Shown: positions 8,234 to 17,198 of the stretch, one piece after another
How the letters are laid out: each line of letters starts with the position of its first letter
How positions within the stretch are numbered: position 1 is the first letter of the stretch
Source: CAWCJL01 sp963795775
GTDB taxonomy: Bacteria; Acidobacteriota; Terriglobia; Terriglobales; Acidobacteriaceae
Length of the DNA: 64,000 nucleotides
Assembly: GCA_963795775.1 (NCBI GenBank)
Contig: CAWCJL010000005.1
Location: 186,001-250,000, forward strand
Direction of reading: 5' to 3'
Made by a program: the position numbers and the translations under genes
Notes under the pieces: generated by a model
Seen by the model: only the letters and a program-made list of their open reading frames with translations
Database searches by the model: none
What the model was told of the DNA's origin: nothing

Positions 8234-9238
8234 TCAGCAGCTCGTTGCTCCGTGGAAGCTGAACACCTCCGCTGCCGCCAGTACCGTGTTTGCGTGAATA
8301 GTGACGGTGTCCTGCAGTTCGCGCGCGTACCCGCCGGCGAACACGGAGAAAATGGGGACTCCCTCCGCCTGCGCGCGACGAAACACCATCGCGTCCCGCT
8401 GCTTCAGGCCTTCAATGGTCAGCTCCAGGCCGCCCAGCTTGTCATCGAAGTAGGGATCCCCGCCCGCCACGTACGCAATCAACTCCGGGCGGAAGCGCGC
8501 AAATGCCGCCGTGAGCGCCTGATCCAGAGCATGCAGATAATCCGCATCGTCAGTGCCGTCCTCCAAGTGAACGTCGATCGACGATGGCGGTTTGTAGGCC
8601 GGGTAGTTGTTTCGCTGATGGAGTGAGAGGGTAAACACTCCCTCGGCACTCGCGGATCCCGGCCCCACCATCTCGCCCGCAGGCAGCCGCTGCCGCAGTG
8701 TATGCGCCGCCGCCCCTCCTGCCGGGGGAAAGATCGCTGCCGTCCCGTTGCCGTGGTGCACGTCCAGGTCCACCACCATGGCACGACGAATCGCTCCCTC
8801 GTGCAGCACCCGGCGCAGCGCGATAGCGACGTCGTGCAGCATGCAGAAGCCTTCGCCATGATCCGGATGCGCGTGGTGAAATCCGCCTCCAATCGAGACC
8901 GCCACGCCGTCCTTGAGCGCCAGCCGCGCCGCCGTCAACGTGCCGCCGCAGCCCAGCAGCGTGGCCGTCACCAGCTCCGGCGAGTAGGGCAGCTCCATCC
9001 TCCGAATTTCAGCCGGGTCCAGCGTCCCCCCGAGCAGCCGTTCCACAAAGCCGGCCTCGTGCACCCGCAGCACTTCTTCGCGCCCCACCGGCTCGGCCAG
9101 CACAAAGTCCTGCGGACTGGCCGCACGCGTTTCCAGCAGCCGCTCGCGGATCAGCTTGTACTTCACACCGGGGAAGACGTGCGCCGTGCCGAAGGGCAGA
9201 AAGAAGCCCTCGCGATACACCAGGGAAAAGGGAAGCAT
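8234..9238 (-). CDS. Histone deacetylase-family (acetoin utilization/AcuC-like) protein
   Basis: This 334-residue zinc-dependent deacylase belongs to the arginase/deacetylase fold. Visible motifs in order: AVSIGGGFHHAHPDHGEGFC with the catalytic His pair, MVVDLDVHHGNGTA supplying the Asp and His metal ligands, VAGGDPYFDDKLGGL with the second Asp ligand, and SVFAGGYAR containing the catalytic tyrosine. Bacterial members deacetylate proteins such as acetyl-CoA synthetase or small amides; the substrate is not determined by sequence. The ATG at 9238 is preferred over an upstream TTG because it has GGAG eight bases ahead and begins the conserved N-terminus LPFSLVYREGF. The gene is convergent with the GDSL gene and divergent from the MFS gene. 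Confidence 0.92.
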   Translation of the reverse strand: MLPFSLVYREGFFLPFGTAHVFPGVKYKLIRERLLETRAASPQDFVLAEPVGREEVLRVHEAGFVERLLGGTLDPAEIRRMELPYSPELVTATLLGCGGTLTAARLALKDGVAVSIGGGFHHAHPDHGEGFCMLHDVAIALRRVLHEGAIRRAMVVDLDVHHGNGTAAIFPPAGGAAAHTLRQRLPAGEMVGPGSASAEGVFTLSLHQRNNYPAYKPPSSIDVHLEDGTDDADYLHALDQALTAAFARFRPELIAYVAGGDPYFDDKLGGLELTIEGLKQRDAMVFRRAQAEGVPIFSVFAGGYARELQDTVTIHANTVLAAAEVFSFHGATSC

Positions 9239-9360
9239 GCAGTTGGCTCCGCGCACGTTCACGTGCGCACTGGTCTGATTCAAATACGATGGCGTGCTCT
9301 TCGGCAACCGGCTTCCGCGCGTCCGTATTCGTGCGGCCGCATCGAATGGAGTAGCTGAAT

Positions 9361-10752
9361 ATGCCAGTGCACATGCCCAGAGTAGACGAACCCACGCGCG
9401 AGAGCTCTCCTGCAGCCAACGCGCCCGCCGAGGCGCATGCTGCCGCCCATGCCGGGAACAAGGTGCACCTGTCCCACGCGTGGCGGGCTTTGCGCGCGCG
9501 CAACTTCCGGCTGTTCTTCACCGGCCAAAGCGTATCCCTGATCGGCACCTGGATGACGCGCATCGCCACGAGCTGGCTGGTTTACCGGCTCACCGGCTCC
9601 GCGCTGATGCTGGGACTCGTCGGCTTTGTCGGGCAGATTCCCACCTTTCTGCTCGCCCCGTTTGCAGGTGTGTGGGTGGACCGCCTGCCCAAGCGCACGG
9701 TACTGGTGTGGACGCAGGTTCTGGCTTCCGTGCAGTCACTCGCTATGGCCGGGCTGACGCTTTCCAAAGTCATCACCATCCGGGAGGTGCTCTTGTTGAG
9801 CGCCTTTCAGGGGCTGATCAATGCCTTCGATATGCCCGGCCGCCAGGCGTTTCTCGTCGATATGGTCGAAAATCGTGCTGACCTCGGCAATGCCATTGCG
9901 CTGAACTCGTCCATGGTGAACATGGCCCGGCTGATCGGCCCCGCACTCGCCGGGCTCGTCATCTCCGCCTTCGGTGAAGGTCCCTGCTTCCTGATTGACG
10001 GCATCAGCTACTTCGCCGTGATTGCCTCGCTTCTGATGATGCGGGTGCAACGCCCGGGGCAGCAGAGCGTCGCGGCTCCCATGCTGGCGCAGATGCGCGA
10101 AGGCTGGGCTTATGTGCGCGGCTTCGTGCCTGTCCGCAGCATCCTGATTCTTTTCGCCATCGTCAGTCTCATGGGCATGCCGTACACCGTGCTCATGCCG
10201 ATCTTTGCGTCCAAGGTGCTGCACGGCGGTCCGCATACATTGGGCTTCCTCATGGCGGCCACGGGCGTCGGCGCGCTCGTGGCGGCGGTCCTGCTGGCCT
10301 TTCGGAAGTCCGTCTTTGGACTCACCGGCGTGGTGCCTCTCTCGGCAGCAATCTTCGGCGCCGGACTGATCCTCTTCGGCCTTTCGCACGTGCTGTGGAT
10401 TTCCTTGCTGCTGATGCTGATCGTCGGCTTCGGCATGATGGAGGGCATGGCCGCGAGCAACACCATCATCCAGACACTGGTGCCGGGCGACAAGCGCGGC
10501 CGCGTGATGAGTTACTACACCATGGCCTTTGTCGGCATGGCTCCGTTCGGCAGCCTGCTCGCCGGCGCTCTCGCTCACGCCGTCAGCGCGCCGGCTTCGG
10601 TCATGATCACCGGAGCCTGCTGTATCGTCGGAGCGGCCTGGTTCTGGACCAGGCTCGGAAAGATCCGCCGCGCCATGCGACCGATTTACCTGGAAATGGG
10701 ACTGATCCCCCCGGAGCTTCTGGCGCGTATCCAGGGTGCCGGCGAGGGCTGA
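9361..10752 (+). CDS. MFS transporter of the EntS/MFS_3 type
   Basis: The 463-residue product has a polar, Ala-rich N-terminus of about 40 residues, then FRLFFTGQSVSLIGTWMTRI, the opening typical of enterobactin-exporter-like MFS proteins. Twelve membrane helices follow. The loop PFAGVWVDRLPKRTVLVW between helices 2 and 3 is the MFS signature motif A, and VPGDKRGRVMSYYTMAF its counterpart in the second half. The family exports siderophores, drugs or other small molecules by proton antiport; the cargo is unknown. GGAG lies nine bases before the ATG at 9361. A second ATG 12 bases later is also possible. Confidence 0.9.
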   Translation: MPVHMPRVDEPTRESSPAANAPAEAHAAAHAGNKVHLSHAWRALRARNFRLFFTGQSVSLIGTWMTRIATSWLVYRLTGSALMLGLVGFVGQIPTFLLAPFAGVWVDRLPKRTVLVWTQVLASVQSLAMAGLTLSKVITIREVLLLSAFQGLINAFDMPGRQAFLVDMVENRADLGNAIALNSSMVNMARLIGPALAGLVISAFGEGPCFLIDGISYFAVIASLLMMRVQRPGQQSVAAPMLAQMREGWAYVRGFVPVRSILILFAIVSLMGMPYTVLMPIFASKVLHGGPHTLGFLMAATGVGALVAAVLLAFRKSVFGLTGVVPLSAAIFGAGLILFGLSHVLWISLLLMLIVGFGMMEGMAASNTIIQTLVPGDKRGRVMSYYTMAFVGMAPFGSLLAGALAHAVSAPASVMITGACCIVGAAWFWTRLGKIRRAMRPIYLEMGLIPPELLARIQGAGEG

Positions 10753-10859
10753 GCAGCAGGCAAGGGAACTGGGAAGGGTGCCCGCCTACGGAGCAGCCGG
10801 TTCTAGCTGTGCTCGGTATCGAGGGAGCTAAAGGCTGACCTGGGACCCGATTAAGGGCT

Positions 10860-12161
10860 CTACTGCTGTGGACTCCCGGTGCCGCCGGACGTGGGTCCAG
10901 TCGGGGAGGAGCCAAAGCCACCGCCGCTGTTACCGAATCCCGAACCAGTGCCGCTTCCGAATCCAGACCCGCTGCCGAAGCCGCTGCCGCTGTTGCCGAA
11001 GCCGGAACCCGTACCACTTCCGAAGCCGCTGCCCGAACCAGAATCCGTGCCGCCGGTCGGCGCAATGGTGTTCCCGCCCTGCCCCTGCAGGACCCCGGTG
11101 CCCGTCTGCCCGTTGATCCCGCCCTGGTCCTGCGTGGGGTCGTAAACGAACTCCCACTCGTTGTAGTGCTTCTGCTTTTTAAACTCGCGGATGGACGCCT
11201 TCTTGACCGGGATACTGACCCCCACGATCGGGCCGCCGCCGCCGAAAGTCCCGTTGTTGCTGCCCCCTCCGGCGCCGTTCAGCCCGGTACCCGGCTGGCC
11301 GCTCACGCCATTTGCGCCGTTCGGAGACGAGCCATCCGTGGATGATCCCGACGAGCCGAAATTGATGCCGGACCCCGAACTGCCTCCGCTCGAGCCAAAT
11401 CCCGAGGACGATCCAAAGCCGCTGCCGCCGGAGGAGCCAAACCCGCCCGAGGACCCGAACCCACCCCCCGAAGAGCCGAAGCCGCCCCCCGAAGAGCCTA
11501 AGCCGCCTCCGGACGAGCCGAACCCACCACCCGAAGACCCGAAGCCCGAGGTCGGGCTGGAGCCGATGCCGCCGGATCCTCCTCCGAAGGCCGACCCGCC
11601 GGTGCCGCTGCCGAACGGCGTTGCGCCCGCTGCGGTGCCATTGCTGCTCGAATCCGTGCCAGTGCTGGTGCCCGCATCGGTTCCCGTGCCGGAACCCGTA
11701 CTCGTGCTGGTCCCGCTGCCGGATGCCCCAACACCGCTGCCCGCGCCATTCGGCCCCGTGGTCACGCTGGTCATCCCCGGCGCCGCAGCCTGCCCGAAGA
11801 GGCCCATTGTGGGCACCCGGGCCTCGCCCATATGGATCAGCTTCCAGTCGTCCTTGCCCGTAATCGGGTCGGTGTACTTCTTGCGCAAAAAGCGGATGTT
11901 GTTGGTGCTCTCCAGTTGCTGGATGTTCGCCGGATAGCTGCCGAACTTCTTGTAATACAGCCGGATGGCCCGCGCGTACTGCATCCCGCGGTGTATGGCC
12001 TCCGTTTCCTTGTCTCGCTGGATCTCCTGGGCCACCTTGGGCGCTGCCACCGCAAGCGAAAGCGCGAGCAGAGCCACCAGCACCAGCACAGTGAGCAGCA
12101 GGTACCCGGCCTCGGACGACTCCGGGGGGTGCTGGGCGCTGTGGCGTACTGCTGGCTGCAT
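10860..12161 (-). CDS. Pseudopilin-like protein with long Gly/Ser-rich repeats
   Basis: Residues 17-50 form a prepilin-type segment (EAGYLLLTVLVLVALLALS), with cleavage expected between Gly and Tyr. Residue 5 of the mature helix is Thr rather than the usual Glu. A pilin-like globular start follows (YYKKFGSYPANIQQLEST, then DPITGKDDWKLIHMGEAR) to about residue 130. The rest is low complexity: Ser/Thr/Gly-rich, then repeated GFGSSGG units to about residue 300. A conserved-looking island, VKKASIREFKKQKHYNEWEF (about 315-335), interrupts it before a second run of GSGFGSGTGSGF units to the end. It is the last gene of the secretion operon, nine bases after the GspC-like gene. It is probably a minor pseudopilin with an extended glycine-rich arm; the arm's role is unknown. 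Confidence 0.8.
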   Translation of the reverse strand: MQPAVRHSAQHPPESSEAGYLLLTVLVLVALLALSLAVAAPKVAQEIQRDKETEAIHRGMQYARAIRLYYKKFGSYPANIQQLESTNNIRFLRKKYTDPITGKDDWKLIHMGEARVPTMGLFGQAAAPGMTSVTTGPNGAGSGVGASGSGTSTSTGSGTGTDAGTSTGTDSSSNGTAAGATPFGSGTGGSAFGGGSGGIGSSPTSGFGSSGGGFGSSGGGLGSSGGGFGSSGGGFGSSGGFGSSGGSGFGSSSGFGSSGGSSGSGINFGSSGSSTDGSSPNGANGVSGQPGTGLNGAGGGSNNGTFGGGGPIVGVSIPVKKASIREFKKQKHYNEWEFVYDPTQDQGGINGQTGTGVLQGQGGNTIAPTGGTDSGSGSGFGSGTGSGFGNSGSGFGSGSGFGSGTGSGFGNSGGGFGSSPTGPTSGGTGSPQQ

Positions 12162-12170
12162 GGCGAATTC

Positions 12171-12773
12171 TCAGTTCTGTGTCAATGGGATGCTCTGCGT
12201 GTTGTGGTAGGGGATATCTTCCACCTCCACCGAGAAAGGATGGATCGCGGCGACGCGGTACCGGCGATCGACCACGTCGCCTTCATGTGCCAGGAAGATG
12301 TCGTCCCCATGCAGCAGAAAAATCTGCTTTTGGCCGCCGTTCGTGGAGGAGTAGCCGTAAAACTTCAGGTCGATGGGAGGCGGCGGAGGTGGCGGCGGCG
12401 GGCCGGTCGGCGCCGCCGGACGGAAGGCCGCCGGCTTCTCGATATGAACCGGCGCCGGAGCCACGGAGTTCGCCGAAAAGATGTTGCGCCCGTTGCCCGT
12501 GTAGACAGTATCTTCCGCCTGCGCCATCACTTCCGGATGGAGCGTCGGGTCGAGCGAGGAGGCAGCCGGCAGCTTCACCGCTTCGTGCGCGCCGCCGGTC
12601 GTTGCGGCTGCAGTGGATGCAGCGCCTGTGCCGCTCACTGGCGCTGCCGCGGGCGTGCTGCTGCCGAAAAACAGGGGGCCAAGCTGCCAAATGGCAAGCA
12701 GAAGAGCGAGCGCGCCCAGGCCGCCGGCCAGATAAACCTTGAGTTTGCTTTCGGTGCCCACACGGATTGCCAT
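12171..12773 (-). CDS. GspC/PilP-like inner-membrane connector protein
   Basis: This 200-residue protein has a short cytoplasmic start and one membrane helix (VYLAGGLGALALLLAIW, residues 13-29). An Ala/Pro-rich periplasmic linker with a run of nine prolines ends near residue 138. A small beta-rich C-terminal domain then begins IDLKFYGYSSTNGGQKQIFL and contains DIFLAHEGDVVDRRYRVAAI. That architecture and the domain pattern match the homology region of GspC and PilP, which link the inner-membrane platform to the secretin. It starts two bases after the pilO stop, so it belongs to the same operon. Whether it serves a type II or type IV system is not decided by sequence. Confidence 0.75.
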   Translation of the reverse strand: MAIRVGTESKLKVYLAGGLGALALLLAIWQLGPLFFGSSTPAAAPVSGTGAASTAAATTGGAHEAVKLPAASSLDPTLHPEVMAQAEDTVYTGNGRNIFSANSVAPAPVHIEKPAAFRPAAPTGPPPPPPPPPIDLKFYGYSSTNGGQKQIFLLHGDDIFLAHEGDVVDRRYRVAAIHPFSVEVEDIPYHNTQSIPLTQN

Positions 12774-12775
12774 GG

Positions 12776-13391
12776 CTACTGGCCCTCCCCGGTGGGCGCC
12801 GCCGCCGGCTGCCCGCCCTCAATCGCCGGAGGGGCGATGCGGTTTACATTCGGCCCGTGGATGTAGGTTGTCAGCCGAAGGCGCAGGTTCACCTGGCCGC
12901 CCTGCGAACCAGCCAGCGTGAGCCCATTGATTACGAAAAACATCTTGTCCCGCTCCAGACCGTTGATAAAGCGCATCACCGGCGTGTAATCGCCGCTCAG
13001 ACTCGCATTCATGCGCACTTCCGCCAGGTCGTGCGAAACCGGAGCCTGTGCATATTGGACGTTGGAGATACGCACATTGTCCTTCTGCGCGAGACTTCCC
13101 AGTTCGCCAATAAAGGGCGAGTAGTCGGACGGCAGCCGCTTTTCATAGAAGCCGGCCGCCTGCTCTTTGGAGGTCGCGACCTTCTGCGGCAGCCCGCGCA
13201 AGCGGCAGCGTCTGCAGTTGCAGAGTGCGAAGCTGCGCCTGGTCCTGCGCAATCTGCTCCGAGTTGTCGGTGTGGACGGTATGCCAGGCCAGCAGCAGTC
13301 GCGTAGCGAAAAACAGATTCACAATGACCAGGACGGCCACGATCGCGATGTGGAGGTTGAGCGGCGTGACCGCGTTTTTGCGAACGCTCAT
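12776..13391 (-). CDS. pilO: PilO/GspM-like assembly protein, frameshifted as read
   Basis: The first part (from the ATG at 13391) reads MSVRKNAVTPLNLHIAIVAV, a membrane helix and a coiled coil ending LRTLQLQTLPL. The second part, one frame over, continues LRGLPQKVATSKEQAAGFYE and a compact C-terminal domain with YTPVMRFINGLERDKMFFVI. Together they form one 204-residue PilO-like protein: single helix, coiled coil, ferredoxin-like domain. The total length is 3n+1, so one surplus base lies near 13195-13205 in CTGCCGCTTGCGCGG. PilO pairs with PilN in the inner-membrane alignment complex. Its ATG overlaps the pilN stop (ATGA). I consider it functional with a probable sequence error, though a real mutation is possible. 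Confidence 0.75.
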
Positions 13392-14233
13392 CGCGCACCT
13401 CCCTGCGGCTGCTGCGGTGTGCTTTGCCCCGCCCGGCCCTGGGTCGCCGGATTCTGCCCGGCCCGATTCGGGGCTGTCGGATTCTGTGCCCGAGGGCTCT
13501 GGGCTGCCGCATTCTGCGCGGGCGCAGTCGTGGCCGCCGCGCTGGGCTTCGGCACCGTCCGCCGGCCCCGCCGGTGCGGCGTTGTACCACTATCTCCCGT
13601 CGTACCTTCCTGCTTCGTTCCTGTGCCCTTGGCGCGCTCCGGCAACGGGTTATAGTCGGCCAGGATGTCGAAGTTGACGCCGTTCGGTGCCGTGCTCACT
13701 GCCTGCAGATTGGCGCCCTGCGCGTTACTCTGCGTGGCTTCACCCACCAGCCGTGGCTGCAGGAATCTGCGCGAGTGCTCAAGGTTGCGCATCAGCTCGA
13801 CCGCTCGCTCGCGCGGGCCGGCCACGCGCATCCGGATGGTGACATGCCCGTCTTTCGCGATCTGCGGGTCGATGTTCATCACCTGCACCCCGGTCGGCAG
13901 CACCTGTTCCAGGTCCATCATCACCGCCGTCCAGGAAAACGCCTTGTGCAGGAAGAGATTGTTGAGGAACTGGGCCTGCGCGAGCGCGGCCGCGTTATCC
14001 GGCTGGCGCATCTCCGCTTCGGAGCGCTGGCGTTGCCGCTGCACGTCCGTCACCGAGTTCTGGATCGCGTCCACGCGGGCCTGCGCAGCCGCCGCGCGCG
14101 CGTGTTCCGTACGCAGCACCCACCACAGAGCGGCCGCGGTGATCACCAGAAGCAGCATAAGCAAACGGAGCCGCTGATACAGCGGGCGAAGCTCCAAGTA
14201 GGGCCGGGAGGCCAGATTGAGAGTGATGCGCAT
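13388..14233 (-). CDS. pilN: PilN-like alignment-complex protein with Pro/Gln/Asn-rich tail
   Basis: The ATG at 14233 overlaps the pilM stop (TAATG) and begins MRITLNLASRPYLELRPLYQ, the characteristic PilN N-terminus that PilM grips. One membrane helix (residues 23-43, LRLLMLLLVITAAALWWVL) is followed by a coiled coil and a globular domain (WTAVMMDLEQVLPTGVQVMN to about residue 190). The last 80 residues are unusual: basic, then rich in Ala/Gln/Asn/Pro with repeated QNP and GQNPATQG-like units. The protein is 281 residues. Because of the frameshift in pilM the two genes appear fused as a 612-residue frame, but the separate start is clear from the overlap and the conserved N-terminus. Confidence 0.85.
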   Translation of the reverse strand: MRITLNLASRPYLELRPLYQRLRLLMLLLVITAAALWWVLRTEHARAAAAQARVDAIQNSVTDVQRQRQRSEAEMRQPDNAAALAQAQFLNNLFLHKAFSWTAVMMDLEQVLPTGVQVMNIDPQIAKDGHVTIRMRVAGPRERAVELMRNLEHSRRFLQPRLVGEATQSNAQGANLQAVSTAPNGVNFDILADYNPLPERAKGTGTKQEGTTGDSGTTPHRRGRRTVPKPSAAATTAPAQNAAAQSPRAQNPTAPNRAGQNPATQGRAGQSTPQQPQGGAR

Positions 14234-15226
14234 TAGCTTGCGAGCGCTCCTACTACGCCGGCCAGAATTCCCTGCGTTGTCCCTGGGGTGGATCCCATCG
14301 TCGTTCCGGGCGCGTGGCGTCGCGGCGGCGCTGGACCCGCCACTGCCCGCTGGCACCAGGTCGCGCACTCGCACCGAATCGTCGTCCAGCATACGGCTCA
14401 ATTCGCGCGCGCCGCCCGGGCCGGCCGCGAACAGGGTCTGCGGCGCGGTCGCGAGCGTGTCTTCGAAATAGGCCATGGCCACTGAAACGCTCTGCTGGAT
14501 CTCCGCTGCCGGCGCGTGCTCGCCCATGTCCATATCCGGCGTGTTCTCGCCCAGTTCCAGGGTGCGGTACAGCAGAAGCGTGTTGCCGCGCGTGATCGCC
14601 GTTGTGATCGAGTTGGCGTTGCGATTCACCAGCAGCGCAGGCTCTTCACCGGGCACCGCGGCCAGTGCGGCCAGCGAACTCGGCAGGATCGCCCCCGGCT
14701 CATACCCGGCTTCGCGCACTGCGTCCTCGTACTCCGCGCGCACTGCGCCAGGCATCACCGCCGCCACCGTGCGCACCAGTGTCTCTCCCGGTGCGGAAGG
14801 CATCACCTGGTAGCCAATGGCCGCGTCCTCCACGTCAAAGGGCACCAGCTTGCGCAAGCGGAAGCGCAGGATGGGGAGCGCATCGCTTTGCCGCGCCGGC
14901 AGGGTGTCGAAATCGAGGAGCAGCACGCGGGCGGAGGCATCCGGCACAATCACGGTTACTTTCCTCTCGCGCTCCACGAGGTCGTCCAGCGCCTGCCGCA
15001 GCGCCGCGGCCACTGCCGCACGGTCCAGCAGGTTCGGCGTCTTAAGCCCGGGCGCCAGTACCCCCATGCGCAGCGGAGCAAAGGAGGTGCGGATATCCTG
15101 CGCTTCGCCCGCCACCGCCACGGAGCCGGGACGGCCGGCCAGCACGCCCGCGGGCGTGATCTCGCATGCCAGCCGGGGGCGCAGCGCGTTGGTAGCCGAA
15201 GGAAAGATGCGGCGAACAATGCTCAT
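14233..15226 (-). CDS. pilM: PilM-like actin-fold protein, frameshifted near its C-terminus
   Basis: From the ATG at 15226 the protein reads as a PilM-type actin-like ATPase bound to the inner face of the membrane. Visible segments are LACEITPAGVLAG at the start, VTVIVPDASARVLLLDFDTL near 90, ILRFRLRKLVPFDVEDAAIG near 120 and TLFAAGPGGARELSRMLDD near 275. After VRDLVPAGSGG the frame is lost. The proper end, GTTMGSTPGTTQGILAG then VVGALAS, lies one frame over and stops at TAA 14233-14235, overlapping pilN. The length is 3n+1, placing one surplus base between about 14300 and 14345. Without repair the reading frame fuses pilM to pilN. Rated as a likely sequence error in a working gene. Confidence 0.8.
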
Positions 15227-15230
15227 TCGG

Positions 15231-16883
15231 TTACCGGTTGGCCTCGATGAATGTCACCTTGTTGATTTCATGCAGCGTGGTGTAGCCGTGGCGCACGCGG
15301 TCCAGCGCCGACTCGCGCAGGAACTGCATGCCCATCTGCTGCGCGGCGCGCCGGATCTCCGACGTGGGCCGCTTCTCCAGGATCAGCTCGCGGATGGTGT
15401 CGTTGAGGTCCAGCAGCTCGTGGATTGCCGTACGTCCCCGGAAGCCGGTGCCGCCGCATTCAATGCAGCCCGCGCCCTCGCGGAAGGGGAAGTCGCGCCA
15501 CTCCGCCGGGTCGAGCGCGCTGTCGATCAGCAGCTTATCGTCGTAGTGCACCGGGTGGCTGCAGAACTCGCAGATGGTGCGCACCAGCCGCTGCGCCAGG
15601 ATGCAGTTCAGCGCGGAGACGAAGTTGTAGGCCTCCACGCCCATGTTCAGAAACCGGCCGAGCACATCCAGCACGTTGTTGGCATGCACCGTGGTGAACA
15701 CCAGGTGGCCCGTCAGCGCGGAGTTGATGGCGATCTGCGCCGTCTCCTGGTCGCGGATTTCACCGACCAGGATCTTGTCCGGGTCGTGCCGCAGAATCGA
15801 GCGCAGGCCGCGGGCAAAGGTCAGGCCCTTCTTCTCGTTCACCGGAATCTGCGTGATGCCGCGGATCTGGTACTCGACCGGGTCTTCAATGGTGATGATC
15901 TTGTCTTCGTCGCTCTTGATCTCATTCAGCGCGGCGTACAGCGTGGTCGTTTTGCCGGAACCCGTCGGTCCGGTGACCAGCACCATGCCGTACGGCTCGC
16001 GAATGTAGCGCCGGAAGCGCGCCAGGTCGTCCTCGGCAAAGCCCACCACATCCAGCGTGAGCTTGCGGAACTTCTCGCTCATCGACTCCTTGTCGAGCAC
16101 ACGGAGCACCGCATTCTCACCATGCACCGTGGGCATGATGGAGACACGGAAGTCGATCAGGCGGCCCTTGTAGCGGACACGAAAACGGCCGTCCTGCGGT
16201 ACGCGCCGCTCGGCGATGTCGAGCTCGCTCATGACCTTGATACGCGACAGGATGGTGGTGTGGTGCTCCCGCGCAATCGGCGCCATCGCCTGCTGCAGCA
16301 CGCCATCGATGCGGTACTTCACCATGAGCGAATCGTCATAGGTCTCGATGTGTATGTCCGAGGCGCGGCGCTCGAGCGCGGTAAAGATGGTCGTGTCCAC
16401 CAGGCGGATGATCGGACTGATGTCCTCTTCCGAGGTCAGCTTCTCGATCGAGATGTTCTCGTCGGTGTTCTCCTCGGCCGAGATCACGTCAAACGTCAGC
16501 CCTTCGCTGGCTTCATCGAGCACACGCTGGGACTGCTCGGTCTTCTTCAGCAGGTCCGTGATCTGCGAAAGCGTCGCCACCCGCGTCACCACCCGCTGGC
16601 CCAGCAGGCTGGCGATCTCGTCCAGCACCATCAGCCGGCTGGGGTCGCTCACGGCGATGATCAGCCGGTCCTCCAGTTGCTCCAGCGGCACGAAGTTGTA
16701 GCGGAACATCATGTCCACCGGCACGGAACGAAAGAGCTCGTGCTGGATGCGGAAGTTCTTCAGGTCCACGAACTCGCACCGGTAGCGGCGCGCCAGCATC
16801 TGGGCGTGCGTGATCTCATCGGCCAGCGGAGCGGCCGGGGGCGGTGGGGCGGTGGGCATTGTCAGGACCGGGGTATCGGCCAT
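15231..16883 (-). CDS. gspE: Type II secretion/type IV pilus assembly ATPase (GspE/PilB)
   Basis: The 550-residue cytoplasmic motor powers pseudopilus or pilus assembly. An MshEN-type N-terminal domain occupies about residues 20-130. The ATPase core has GPTGSGKTTTLYAALNEI (Walker A, about 309), IITIEDPVEYQIRGITQIPV with its Asp box, RSILRHDPDKILVGEIRDQE (Walker B, about 370) and TGHLVFTTVHAN with the His box. The metal-binding loop has its four cysteines in CEFC and CIEC near 440 and 470. All catalytic residues are present. The stop is four bases before pilM. Sequence alone does not separate GspE from PilB; the adjacent pilMNO genes and GspC-like gene suit either. Confidence 0.92.
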   Translation of the reverse strand: MADTPVLTMPTAPPPPAAPLADEITHAQMLARRYRCEFVDLKNFRIQHELFRSVPVDMMFRYNFVPLEQLEDRLIIAVSDPSRLMVLDEIASLLGQRVVTRVATLSQITDLLKKTEQSQRVLDEASEGLTFDVISAEENTDENISIEKLTSEEDISPIIRLVDTTIFTALERRASDIHIETYDDSLMVKYRIDGVLQQAMAPIAREHHTTILSRIKVMSELDIAERRVPQDGRFRVRYKGRLIDFRVSIMPTVHGENAVLRVLDKESMSEKFRKLTLDVVGFAEDDLARFRRYIREPYGMVLVTGPTGSGKTTTLYAALNEIKSDEDKIITIEDPVEYQIRGITQIPVNEKKGLTFARGLRSILRHDPDKILVGEIRDQETAQIAINSALTGHLVFTTVHANNVLDVLGRFLNMGVEAYNFVSALNCILAQRLVRTICEFCSHPVHYDDKLLIDSALDPAEWRDFPFREGAGCIECGGTGFRGRTAIHELLDLNDTIRELILEKRPTSEIRRAAQQMGMQFLRESALDRVRHGYTTLHEINKVTFIEANR

Positions 16884-16918
16884 TTCTTCAAACTCCTGAG
16901 GCAGTAAGCGGTGCGGCT

Positions 16919-17164
16919 TCAGTGCTGGTGCTGTTGTTGTTCCACGCGTGCAAGGCGTTCGTTGAATCTCTCGACCTTGTCCGCCAAATTGATCTGATTT
17001 TCCAAACGAACGAAGAGCGCCTCCATACGACCGAACCCGGCCCGCATCTCCGTCCGGAGGTCGGTCACCTGGCCTTCCAGCACCGTCAATCGCGCCTCGA
17101 GCGACTTCAACTCCGGCGCGATAAAGTCCTGCAGGACCTGCCGCACGTCTTCAATGACGCTCAT
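16919..17164 (-). CDS. Small coiled-coil protein, 81 aa
   Basis: The start at 17164 has GAGG eight bases ahead; the frame is open further upstream but without similarity or a ribosome site. The product is soluble and largely helical, with a heptad-like pattern in LKSLEARLTVLEGQVTDLRT and FVRLENQINLADKVERFNER, ending in QQQHQH. It lies between gspF and gspE with short spacers, so it is cotranscribed with the secretion genes and may be a small assembly or scaffold factor. I recognise no named family. Confidence 0.65.
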   Translation of the reverse strand: MSVIEDVRQVLQDFIAPELKSLEARLTVLEGQVTDLRTEMRAGFGRMEALFVRLENQINLADKVERFNERLARVEQQQHQH

Positions 17165-17198
17165 CGAACATCCTCTGCGAACCCTGTGTCTGTTTCCA

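Noticed and set aside
10920..11590. Repeated GC-rich units as a possible CRISPR or satellite array
   Set aside because: The repeats keep the reading frame of the pseudopilin and encode GFGSSGG and GSGFGSG units; there are no spacers.
14817..16907. A 696-codon plus-strand open frame across pilM and gspE
   Set aside because: It is antisense to two genes with strong motifs, and its product is His/Arg/Gln-rich with no family; it is a GC-rich shadow frame.
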